Positions 33,545-44,877 of a stretch of DNA of 60,000 nucleotides are shown here, one piece after another (within the stretch, counting starts at the first letter, position 1; every line of letters starts with the position of its first letter). This DNA comes from Adiantum capillus-veneris (Eukaryota; Streptophyta; Polypodiopsida; Polypodiales; Pteridaceae), in assembly GCA_014529385.2 (NCBI GenBank), contig CM043944.1, positions 89,225,384 through 89,285,383 on the forward strand, given 5' to 3'. A model generated the notes under the pieces. The model was not told the DNA's origin. It saw nothing but the letters and a program-made list of their open reading frames with translations, and ran no database searches. The translations under genes were made by a program, and so were the position numbers.

Positions 33545-34566
33545 TCATCTATAGTATGCATACATACCAATCAAGCTTCGTAGCTCATGTAGAATCCTTG
33601 GATTAGGCCTTGCCTTTATCACCTCTAACTTAGATGGATCCATACGGATACCATCCTGAGAGATAATATAACCTAAGTATTGAATCTCTTGAAGGAAAAA
33701 TTCACTCTTCCTTTGATTGATAAAAAACTTGTTCTCTCTCAAAGCTTGAAAAATCACCTGGAGATGTTTCTTGTGCTCCTCGAAGGACTTGGAGTAGATG
33801 ATAATATCATCAAAGAACACTCCAGTGAATTTGCGGTAGGGTCTAAATATTTTCTCCATTAAACGATTGAACGGCTGGAGTATTTGTCAAACCAAAAGTC
33901 ATGACAAGACCTTCATAAAGACCAAACGTTGTAGGGAAAAGCGGTCTTTAGGATATATTCATTCACTATCCTTATTTGATGATAGCCACTTTTTAGGTCA
34001 ATCCTACTGATTAAGGGAAAACCTTGTAGCTTATCAACCAGATCTTCTATGTGTGGTACGAGAAATTTGTTTTTGATAGTGATATGGTTTAGTGCTTGAT
34101 AGTCCACATACATGCAATATGTACCATGTTTCTTTTGAACTAAAAGGATTGGAGAACAAAAGGGAGAGGAGCTAGGCCTCACCATCCCTTTGTCTACCAA
34201 TTCTTTTACTTGCCTCATGATCTCCTCTTGTTGAGCTCGGGAAACTTGATAAGGAGGGTTGTTAGACTGTGAGCTTCCTGGTAGGAGCTCAATTCGATGG
34301 TCCACATACATGCAATATGTACCATGTTTCTTTTGAACTAAAAGGATTAGAGAACAAAAGGGAGAGGAGCTAGGCCTCACCATCCCTTTGTCTACCAATT
34401 CTTGTACTTGCCTCATGATCTCCTCTTGTTGAGCTTGGGAAACTCGATTAGGAGGCTTGTTAGACTGTGAGCTTCCTTGTAGGAGCTCAATTCGATGGTC
34501 ATCATCCCCTTGTTTTTGGAGGTAAGTCCATAGAGATATCATTGATAAAAACATCTTGGAATCCAT
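33545..34566 (-). pseudogene. Element B reverse transcriptase with internal 198-bp in-frame duplication
   Basis: The frame at 33913-34566 carries the RT N-terminal fingers and palm entry (FPLISRIDLKSGYHQIR). A frameshift at about 33900 leads to 33545-33859 with FFDDIIIYSKS (active site), QEIQYLGYIISQDGI and LHELRSLIGMYAYY. Uniquely, the segment from HRIELLPGSSQSN to HGTYCMYVD occurs twice in succession (34103-34300 and 34301-34498, period 198 bp, 66 codons), in frame and with few differences. Confidence 0.92.
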
Positions 34567-35170
34567 TTAGAAAATTAAAAAAGTCCAACTCTTATTGATT
34601 CCTACCATCTTCATTTGATAAAACATTAAGATCTTTTATAGATTGTTTGACAAAAATCATGTACGCAGAAACTAAGTCTTTCATTGATTTGTATAAAACA
34701 GGAGAATTTACAAGGGGTATTGTACGACTAGGCTCATTAGCATCTATGTACATGTTCCTTTCCCTGTACTTGAAAGACAACCTTCTTTCAGGAAACTTTA
34801 CATTAACAGCCATACAATCAAACCATGGTGCCCTAGGATGAATCTTCGTGTTTGAGAGGAGAGATGAAGAAATCTTCTTTGTCAACATAGACTTAGACAT
34901 GAAGCCTCAATTTCCCAGTCAAGGGAGTAACTGCGGCTTCTTGCCCCTTGAAGGCTCCATCGGCTACAACCACATCTCCCATCTCATGCGCTTGAATGCT
35001 TAGCTTGGTGGCCAACTCCATTGATATGAAATTGTGAGTAGATCTAGGGTCAAACAAGATGAAGACATCATGCTCCCTTAACTTTCCCCAAGCATAGGAA
35101 ATAGGTGATCCTTTGCAAATAAGCATCCTCTTTAGGAGCTTCAATCATGGAAGCTCTAGGAGTCTCATTT
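34567..35170 (-). pseudogene. Element B protease and protease-RT linker
   Basis: The frame at 34893-35144 reads FILFDPRSTHNFISMELATKL, a chromovirus-type retropepsin active site (D-P-G/R-S-T-H-N-F; the Gly is Arg here). The next frame (34592-34900) continues HPRAPWFDCMAVNVKFPERRL and VSAYMIFVKQS, matching element A at 46650-46830. A frameshift at about 34895 separates them. Confidence 0.87.
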
Positions 35171-35581
35171 TGGGCATTTCTTTTGGGGAAAGAACGATAA
35201 CCATGTCCTTGTTCCCCACACTTACAACATTTGTGGTCCTTACAAAAATCTTTTAGCTCTTTAGGAGAGAGTTAATTTTTACCTTTGTAAACTCCCTTCT
35301 CCTTGGACCAATTGTTGTTGTCGTTGGAATTGCCTTGGGAAGAGTTTTGGGCATTGTTTTTTCCCTTTGCATCATTTTGTTTTTCATGGGCTTGGCATTC
35401 CTTTTAGCCCCTTGTTAGAAATTGATGCGCAAAGCAACCATAGTGTGGTGGATTACTTTGATGATAGAACTAGGCCATTGGGAATTGACAAACTCGGCCA
35501 TTTCTTCAGGTAATCTCGCAGAGAATTGTTGCTTTTGCTCAACAAAGTCTATCTTTTGAAAGACAATAGCTTTGAGATGTA
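35150..35581 (-). pseudogene. Element B gag C-terminal part with zinc knuckle
   Basis: Minus-strand reading gives KCCKCGEQGHGYRSF at about 35200-35240, a CCHC zinc knuckle whose last Cys is lost. It matches CFKCGEQGHAYLAC of element A (46249-46290). The sequence runs up to 35581 where the copia element is inserted, and continues at 40742. Confidence 0.82.
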
Positions 35582-35586
35582 AATCC

Positions 35587-35813
35587 TATTACCATATATA
35601 TGTGGTAATGATGTGTGTGAACACACTAGGACCGACGGGACATTTTTTTCCTCTTTAGGAGGTTTTTCCCCCCGAGCATTGTATATACGCCCATCACTCT
35701 AGGGCTATCTATCTTTCCATTGCATACTAAGTAACACACTCTCTATTGTTTGCCTTGAGCTTCCTTCGTCTTCTCCAAGCTGTGTGCATTTCTATGCAAC
35801 CCTAATTCCAACA
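35587..35813 (+). repeat. Copia 5' LTR
   Basis: Starts TATTACCATATATATGTGG, where the 3' LTR has TGTTACCATATACATGTGG, so the terminal TG has mutated. It ends CCCTAATTCCAACA immediately before the primer-binding site. TATATA at 35692-35697 is the likely promoter box. Confidence 0.93.
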
Positions 35814-35815
35814 AT

Positions 35816-35827
35816 TGGTATCAGAGC
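35816..35827 (+). promoter_or_regulatory. Copia primer-binding site
   Basis: TGGTATCAGAGC, two bases after the LTR, is complementary to the 3' end of plant initiator methionine tRNA and is the standard primer-binding site of plant LTR elements. Confidence 0.9.
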
Positions 35828-36174
35828 AGGTTACGTCCTCCTTGGCCTAGTCGCACAACTGCTCCAACACACGCCTTCTCACATTCTTCGATTTCAGTGA
35901 GCTTTGGCGAGCGTTTGCAGGTCGACAAATATTTTGGGAAAGCTTGAAGAGATTAGTCTGCTCAGACTTTTGATTCGGGCTCATTTCGACCACCGTTCCC
36001 ACTACAGGTAGTAATGCACATGCTATTTTGTCATTTTGTGCAGAGTTTCTGTCAGTGCCGTTTTCTTCATAACAGGTGCCTTACATTGTGTACGGTTTGT
36101 GCTATATAGCACATATTGTTCCTGCTCCGTTTCTCCTATTTTCGGGCAATTTTCACATCAGATGCAACATTACC

Positions 36175-37080
36175 ATGGCTGACAACAACACAGATGTCTT
36201 CAAGATGTTTGCTGTTGAGGACATGTTGGATGGGGACAATTAACCTATGTGGGCTTATATGATGCAACACGTTCTTGTATCAAAGGGCGTCTAGAATATT
36301 GTGCACGGCATTGGTGTACGTCCTGGTTCTGAGGATGTAGGTGATGTTGAGGATGTTGCAGGTCTTGCTGCAAGGATTGCTACTATTAGAGTTGTTTTGC
36401 CTACGGTAGAACAAGCTCATTGGGATGTAAAGGATGCGCAGGCTCATGGATTTATTGTGTTGTTTGTGAAGCGCACCATTGTTCCTCACATCCATTATGT
36501 AAAATCTGCAAAACAGGCTTGGGATATTTGGCTGGTCTTTATGCAAGCCGCAATGAGACTAAAATTGCTTTGCTACGTAAAGAGCTGGAGTCGAAGATTA
36601 TGCATGAGGAAGATGATGTGGATACTTTCCTTGCTAATGTCAAGGATATCAATGAGCAACTTATTTCTGCAGGTGAAGTCATTTCAGACAGTTCCCTTAT
36701 GCATACTAATCTTGATGCCTTACTAGATTCTTACCGAACTTTTGCTAGTACTTGGAGACTTATAACCCAAGGAAATCCAGAAATTGTCAAGTTTGATGCA
36801 TTATGCACATTGCTGTTGCAAGAGTCACTTTCCAAAAAAAACAGGACTAGACAGCGTGCAGTTGTTTATTGCTTCTCAAACAAAGGGTGGTACCAGGAAT
36901 GCAGCCACTTCTTATGGTTCTGCTACGAGTGGCAAAACTTCTGTTCCTAATGCTTCTGCTGGCAGCACTTTGTCTGGCAATTCTGGTGATAAGGGCAAAA
37001 AGAAGATGCGATGCCATTATTGTAAAGCCATGATCACTTGATCAAGCAGTGTCCTAAGTTGAAGGCCAAAGAGGTTAAGA
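36175..37080 (+). pseudogene. Copia gag (UBN2-type) with zinc knuckle, broken
   Basis: Begins MADNNTDVFKMFAVEDMLDGDN and stops at 36241. Later frames read AKQAWDIW, AGLYASRNETKIALLRKELE, IMHEEDDVDTFLANVKDINEQL and SLMHTNLDALLDSYRTF, the usual copia gag core. MRCHYCKA at about 37006 starts a CCHC knuckle that a frameshift splits from IKQCPKLK. At least three frame breaks. Confidence 0.85.
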
Positions 37081-38085
37081 AGAAAGGGGCTGGTTCCATT
37101 GCAAATGCTGGTTCCACTACAAATGCAACCATTGTTGAGTCTTTTGTGAAAGGAGACTGTGATGCTTATGTCGATGTAGAATGGGCTTTTAGCATAGAGT
37201 GCACTTTCAATCCTGCTGTCCATGATGCACGCTTGTCAGCTGCTGCTGCATATTCACATGTGTGGTATTTTGACACTGATGCTACAAAGCACATTACCTC
37301 ACATCGTGAATTGTTCACCTCTCTTGAGTCTGTCCCTCATGGGAATTCTGTCACTTGTGCCAACAATGCCTCTTATCTGGTTCACGAAGCTGGAAAGATT
37401 GTGCTTATTGCTACTAATGGCAGTTCTTTCACACTTGTTGATGCACTTTATGTACCTGGGATCAAGAAGAATCTCTTGCCCGTATTCGCACTTGCTAGAC
37501 TTGGACTTGTAGTCAAATTTGTGGATGATAGATGTACAGTTCATGATCTCAGTTTTGGTGGGGTGATGAAATTGTTGCATTTGGCCTTTTGCGTCGTGGG
37601 CTGTATAAGTTCACTTTGTATGACAAGTGTAGACAAAATTTTGCAAATGCTGTTGCAGATTCAAGGGCTATTTCAGATGCAAAACTTTGGCATGCACGTT
37701 TTGGTCATCTGAATTTTGCTAGTTTGTTGCGTTCGCAAAAATCGAATATGGTTGCTTCTTTGTCGTCTCTTGAAGCACTTGTCAAACATGTTTGTGAAGG
37801 CTGTATTTTGGGTAAGATGCAGCGTTCTAAGTTTCCAAAGGATGGTTCAGTTCGGGCCACATGCAGGTTGCAGCTTGTGCATAGTGATGTTTGTGGGCCC
37901 ATGCAAACTCCATCCTTGGGAAATTACCTTTACTTCGTGACTTTCATTGATGATTACTTCAGGCATGCATGGGTATTTCTGCTTAAAGCGAAGTCCGAAG
38001 TTTTTATGTGCTTCAAATAATTTCTGGCTATGGCTGAAAATGTCTTGAAATGTGCTATGGGCCCTCTGTTCTGATCAGGGGAGGA
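37081..38085 (+). pseudogene. Copia protease, gag-pre-integrase and first part of integrase
   Basis: The protease site reads DTDATKHI at about 37272 (consensus D-S-G-A-T): the Asp is kept but the Gly is Asp. The gag-pre-integrase zinc domain is LWHARFGHLNFASL with CEGCILGKMQRSKFP. Integrase starts with LVHSDVCGPMQTPSLGN and FIDDYFRHAWVFLL. A stop at about 38018 and a frameshift cut the segment carrying the second Asp (SDQGR, about 38072). Confidence 0.87.
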
Positions 38086-39100
38086 TATGTCTCATGAATT
38101 CAATGCATTTCTGGCTAGTTGTGGGATAAAACACCAATGTACAGTGCCTTATACACCTCAACAAAATGGTGTTGCTAAGAGGAAAAATAGGTCACTTACG
38201 GAAATGGCACGATGTATGGTCAAAAGTCAAGCTTTGCCGCATTCTTTTTGGCTTGAGGCCATCATGTGTGCCACTTATGTACTAAACAAGTGTCCTACGA
38301 AATCTTTGCAGTCTATTACTCCATATGAAGCATGGCATGATAGAAAGCCTTCTATTGAGTACATGCGTGTTTTTGGCTGTTTGGCATATGCTTTGGTGCC
38401 ACAAACACAACGCAAAAAATTGGATGATAAGGCTGTCAAATGTATTTTTGTTGGTTATAGTGCTGAAAGCAAAGGTTACAGGTTGTGTCATCCGCAAACA
38501 AGACGTATTCTGGTTTCACGGGATGTATTGTTTGTGGAAGATTCTGTACAGCCCTTGTTGTCATGTACTAGAGACAGTAATGTAATCTCACAGGACATTT
38601 ATGACACTTTGTTGCCTCTTTTCGGTGGTGGAAATATGAATGTAAGTTCCAATGAGGCAAATGTACAACCTATGGGGGTTTCTGAAAATGTTACAGATCA
38701 GCCTGATGCAGATGTACATGATGTACTTGATGAGGAAAGGGCTGAAAATGAGCAGGCTAGAGGTATGCCAAAATGGCTGGTGCACACTTTGCGTGACAGT
38801 AAATTGGATGCACCTTTGTGTAGTCGTACTCGTTCAGGCTCTTGCCATGCATCTTATGCATCAGATTGTTATGCTTTGGCTATGTCTAGCTTACATGATG
38901 CGGAGGAACCTCTATCTTTTGATGAAGCACAGAATTCAAAAAATTGGATGGCTGCCATGCAATCAAAATATGATGCACTTATAGAAAATGGCACATGGAC
39001 TTTATGTGATTTTCCTTCTGGCAAAAAGGCCATTGGTACGAAGTGGGTTTACAAGTTGAAACGCAAGCCGGATGGTGAGATCGATCGCCATAAGGCTTGA
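38086..39100 (+). pseudogene. Copia integrase C-terminal part through RT N-terminus
   Basis: One open frame of 337 codons. QQNGVAKRKNRSL (about 38160-38195) is the third catalytic site, with Lys in place of the essential Glu. It is followed by FWLEAIMCATYVLNKCPT, the integrase C-terminal CIFVGYSAESKGYRL, then after a linker the RT start NWMAAMQSKYDALIENGTW and GTKWVYKLKRKPDGEIDRHKA before a stop at 39098. The E-to-K change alone would disable strand transfer. Confidence 0.9.
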
Positions 39101-39970
39101 CTTGTTGCAAAAAGTCATAGATTATGAAGAGACATTTTCTCCCACTTGTCGTATGACTACTGTGCATTTTCTATGTGCATTGGCAGCTCATTTTGGTTGG
39201 GATTTACATCAATCAGACATTGTTACTGCTTTCTTGAATGGTGACATATTTGAGGAAGTTAATGTAACGCAACCTCGTGATTTTGTCATAAAAGGACAAG
39301 AGGTCAAAGTGTGCAGATGTAAGAAGGCTTTGTATGGGTTGAAGCAATCTCCTCGTGGTTGGTATGATAAACCTGACACTCATTTGGTCAAACAAGGTTT
39401 TCATAACAGTCCAACAGAAAGCACATTGTATGTAAAGCGTGAGGGTGAAGTACTTCTCATTGTGGTTCTTTATGTCGATGATTTGCTGATCACTGGACCA
39501 AATGAGAGACATATTGCTGAATTTAAGGCTGATTTGAATGCTACTTCCAAGTTGAAAGATTTGGGGCTGTTGCATCATTACTTGAGTATACAGTTTAAGC
39601 AATGTGATGGTGGTATTGCCTTGTGTCAGAAAAGTTACATAGAGACATTGCTATGTAAGTTTGGACTTGAGGACTGCAAATCTATTGTCACTCCCATGGA
39701 AACAGGTTTGAAGTTGAGTCTACATGATGCTGGCGATCCTGTTGATGTCACTCTTTATCAAACTGCTGTTGGCTGTCTCATTTATGTATGCAACATGAGG
39801 CCAGATATTTAGTTTGCAGTCTCACACGTCAACAGATTTATGCATAGCCCAGGGTCTGAGCATTGGCAGGCTATCAAGAGTATTTTTTGCTACCTTAGTG
39901 GCACTTTACATCTTGGCTTGTTTTATCCCAAGGGGGGATCATTGCCGCCAGACTTATATGCTTTTTCGGA
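39101..39970 (+). pseudogene. Copia reverse transcriptase, broken
   Basis: The frame at 39072-39812 has FGWDLHQSDIVTAFLNGDIFEEV (first catalytic Asp), KALYGLKQSPRGWY and LYVDDLLITGP (YVDD at about 39470). A TAG at 39810 interrupts the connection to RNase H. The first 790 bp of the window are a second copy of this region. Confidence 0.92.
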
Positions 39971-40506
39971 CTCAGATTGGTTGGGCTGGTTGTTTTGACA
40001 CGCGAGTGTCCACAAGTGGTTTTTGTTTCATGCTTGGCAGTTCATGTATATTATGGTTGAGCAAGAAGAAACCTACTGTGGCCACTTCAAGTTGTGAGGC
40101 TGAGTACATGGCAGTCTTCACAGCTACAGTTGAGTGTGTATGGCTCAGATGCGTTATGGCTGATTTGGGTGTTGGACATGACACTGCCAACACTATCTAC
40201 ATTGACAGTCAGAGTGCATTGGCATTTGCGAGGAACCCAATTTTTCATGCTCGCACAAATCACATTGAGGTGCATTACCACTATGTCAGGGAGAGGCTCT
40301 CAGAAGGAGAGATCAACTTGGCTTATGTGCCAACACATGAAAACCTTGCAAATATTTTCACAAAGGCATTGTCTCGTGAGAAGCTTGAAGCTTTTCGCAA
40401 AGCTTTGGTCTTACTCCCCTTTGTGGACTTATCTTGTCCTTAGGCCATGGCACTTCCCTTTACTCATGTGCCAGCTCTCGTTCACCGCATCACTCCAGGG
40501 AGGATT
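39971..40506 (+). pseudogene. Copia RNase H and polypurine tract
   Basis: Open within 39814-40443: TSGFCFMLGSSCILWLSKKK, SSCEAEYMA (catalytic Glu), YIDSQSALAFARNP (Asp) and HARTNHIEVHYHYVRE. It ends with FVDLSCP at 40443. AGGGAGGATT at 40497-40506 is the polypurine tract before the 3' LTR. Confidence 0.9.
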
Positions 40507-40736
40507 TGTTACCATATACATGTGGTAGTGATGTGTGTGAACACACTACGACTGTTGGGGCATTTTTTCCCTCTTTAGGAGGTTTTTTCCCGGGCCGAGC
40601 ATTGTATATACGCCCATCACTCTAGGGCTATCTATCTTTCCATTGCACACTAAGTAACACACTCTCCATTGTGTGCCTTGAGCTTCCTTCGTCTTCTCCA
40701 AGCTGTGTGCGTTTCTCTGCCACCCTATTTCCAAAA
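40507..40736 (+). repeat. Copia 3' LTR
   Basis: Starts TGTTACCATATACATG and ends CCTATTTCCAAAA, immediately before the target duplicate AATCC. TATATA at 40605-40610 matches the box in the 5' LTR. Roughly 20 substitutions separate it from the 5' copy. Confidence 0.93.
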
Positions 40737-40741
40737 AATCC

Positions 40742-42128
40742 CAAAACTTGTCCACATATTTGTGGATAGACTCGTTGGAGAGTAGCTTCAAACTTTGCCA
40801 TTCAAAAAGCAGTTTGTCCTTTGCATCGCTTGCAAGGAATTGCTTCATGATGGAGACTCATAGAAGTTTCCTTGTCTTTGGGGCTTCTCCGTTACCACAA
40901 AGGCTAGCCCACCATTGAGGAGAAGATTTATGGAAGTGCATAGCTACATGATGTAGCTTGGAGGATTTTGTAAAGCCCTCGTCTCGAAAGGCCGTGTCAA
41001 ATTGTTGGATGAAGGCCAATACTTTGTCAGTAGCACCAAAGGTGCCATCATAGGTAAGAAAAGAGATACTCTTTGATCTCTCTTTGAATTTCTTAAGCTT
41101 TTGGGACCTTCCCCAAGCAAGGTAGGATTTGCGATGTCCTCTCCTCTTGTATTCTCTTGGAGAATAGCTGTTGCTTTTGTCGGAAGATGAGGAAGGTGAA
41201 GAAGAAGGAGAAGAGGGTGACCTCTTTCTTGCCTTTTTCTTCCTTTGTTTCCTCTCTTCCCTTTTGGAGTGACAAGGAGAAGGACTATGGGTTGACCGTT
41301 TCCTCTTGGGAGGAGTTGGCAATTGTTTAGACCACCATCTTTTTGAACCACATCTTCATAGGAACTTAGTGATTCACTTTTTCCTCGTTATTTGGATTCC
41401 TCCTCTCTTATGGGAGAGAGTCTTCTTCTAGGAGTCTCATCAAGAGGAAGGGAAATCCCATAAGCACGAAGTTTTTGAGTAATTTCGGCTTGCAAAGCAA
41501 GGTGGCCCATAGCTGGTTTCAACCTAGTCTCTCTCTCCAAGACGATTTCCCTTCCTCTTGGAGAGGAAGAGAAATCCCATAAGCACGAAGTTTTTGAGTA
41601 ACTTCAGCTTGCAAAAGCAAGGTTTCCCATAGCTTGTTTCAATTTAGTAACAAGATAATTGACAAACATGGGGGCATCATCATTAGCACCTTCATGTGCA
41701 AAATCAAACCTGTCAATATCCATTCTACTATCTTGGTTATTGTCAACTATGCTAATTAAACTTATGTATAAATTACTTTGTGCTTTGGAACCCTCAAAAA
41801 CCTTAGTTTCTACTCTTCTTTACCTTTGAAAATTAGTTCTCAAGTAGAGACTGTTGATTGCAAAGACTAGTGGAGAGGATCTAACATTGCTCGGTTTATT
41901 CTGGTTCTTGTTCAGCTTGCTAGTAGCTCAATAATGGTTAAGCCAAAGGCAAGCCCCGAGAGACTCCATTATTAAGACTATAGTTCCCAATGATGTACCT
42001 CAAACTAAGTCCTTTTTAGCCTAGATAATAGATCCCTGTCTCCCACTTACCCTATTGCAATGAGCAAGTCCAACCTTTCATGGACAACTTAAGGACCTCT
42101 CTTCTTAAGAAAGATAAGAGAAACCAAT
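40742..42128 (-). pseudogene. Element B gag N-terminal and middle part, with leader
   Basis: The frame at 40546-40848 continues from the copia junction with MKQFLASDAKDKLLFEWQSL and SIHKYVDKFWDF. 40858-41322 reads SFLTYDGTFGATDKVLAFIQQF and a Ser/Arg-rich stretch (KKARKRSPSSPSSSPSSSS), the same order as element A gag (45339-45836). At 41415-41650 a block of about 119 bp is duplicated (both copies contain ATAAGCACGAAGTTTTTGAG). It encodes the gag start region (KLRAYGISLPLDE-like). The remaining 41660-42128 is leader with no long frame. Confidence 0.85.
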
Positions 42129-42140
42129 AGCTTTGATACC
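42129..42140 (-). promoter_or_regulatory. Element B primer-binding site
   Basis: The minus strand reads TGGTATCAAAGC one base after the 5' LTR end, one change from the standard initiator-Met tRNA site. It fixes the orientation and 5' end of element B. Confidence 0.85.
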
Positions 42141-42141
42141 A

Positions 42142-42191
42142 TTGTAATGGGAATGGCCTATGAACATTGAGAATAGCAGAATTAAGAGATT
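42142..42191 (-). repeat. Element B 5' LTR remnant (last about 50 bp)
   Basis: TGTAATGGGAATGGCCTATG onward matches the terminal 50 bp of the 3' LTR at 29439. Beyond ATTAAGAGATT (42181-42191) the similarity ends, so over 1.6 kb of the 5' LTR is missing. Confidence 0.87.
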
Positions 42192-42794
42192 GACACATCT
42201 TGTACCTCACCTCTACCTGTGCTTCAAGTGCTTTACCCAAATCATCCTCAATATGCATCAGTACCTTATGTATGCCCAACTCTTCATACATGTCCATTGA
42301 GTGGACCTTAGCAACTGCAGTTCTGCTTTGTAACCTGTATTGCCTGATCTCCTCAAGCTTTGACATAGTATCTTCATAAGATACCTCTTCAAAGATCCTT
42401 GAAATTACATTATCTGGTCCAAGCACATCACATCCTTGCAATTCACTTTAGATAGATGAAACATACTTCTTCTCCCACTTTGGCAAATCATTAAATTTCC
42501 TGTAAGATACTGAACCTTCAATGTTAACCCTAAAGAGAAAGTTTTTCTTTTCAAAAACTTCTCCTCAATTGTACCACCATAGTCCCGCTTTATAGTGGCA
42601 CCCCAAGAAAATCCTAAGAAAACCTGTGTTCTTTAAACTCCTTATGCATCTCTGTTCATGGATGATCACGTAAACTTTCTTTGTTCTTGGCATGGTCAAC
42701 ACATACAATCATAAATTGAACCTCTTTCTTATCATCTCGGCTCCAAACCTTGGCAGGACGAGCCATCATCTAGCACCTTTGTCTCCATACATAC
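42192..42794 (-). pseudogene. Unrecognised broken gene segment
   Basis: Protein-like sequence on the minus strand in three successive frames. It starts with MARPAKVWSRDDKKEVQFM at about 42763 and has KRDYGGTIEEKFLKRKTFSL (about 42540-42600). The last and longest part (42192-42441) contains GPDNVISRIFEEVSYED, MSKLEEIRQYRLQ and MYEELGIHKVLMHIEDDLGK. Composition is charged and helical. I do not recognise the family. It is squeezed between the broken 5' LTR of element B and the 5' LTR of element A, so it could be a captured host gene piece or the inside of another element. Confidence 0.5.
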
Positions 42795-44461
<1,667 letters not shown>

Positions 44462-44877
44462 TTAAGATCAGAGCACAAGGTTTCTCTTTTCTTGATCAAG
44501 AAGAGAGGTCCTTAAGATAACTATAAATGGTGGGTATTATTAATTGCAATTTAGTAAGTAGAATATGGATTTTTCAACCTTGTAGTGCGTCTACTTCGTG
44601 CAGATAATGGGGCATCACCCTCAAGAGCTATGGTCTTAGTAGTGGAGTCCTACGAGGCATGCCTACAACTTAATTACTATTGAGCTATTAGAAGCTTGAC
44701 AGGAGCTGGTACTATTTTGGTGTTGAAAAACCCTCTCCTCTATTCCTTGCAATTAGTGATATTTGAGTCACGGGTACAGGAGCTTGAATGATTTTCTAAA
44801 GGGGTTAAGAGGAGTAGCAACTAGGACTTGAAGTGCCAAAGTACACCTAAAATATTTTACATTTATAAGTTGTTAGA
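44462..44877 (+). other. Element A leader with degraded primer-binding site
   Basis: AAGATCAGAGCAC at about 44464-44476 sits where the primer-binding site should be and keeps ATCAGAGC of TGGTATCAGAGC. The following 400 bp are untranslated leader. Confidence 0.65.

Larger units (their letters stand above)
35582..40741 (+). mobile_element. Nearly complete Ty1/copia retrotransposon inserted in element B gag
   Basis: The element spans 35587-40736 (5150 bp) between 5-bp direct repeats AATCC (35582-35586 and 40737-40741). It has two LTRs of about 228 bp, a tRNA-Met-type primer-binding site, gag, protease, integrase, RT and RNase H in the copia order, and a short polypurine tract. Removing it rejoins the gag frame of element B at the KYVDKFWD stretch, which confirms the insertion point. 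The LTRs differ at roughly one site in ten and the coding region has several stops, so it is old and inactive. Confidence 0.95.
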
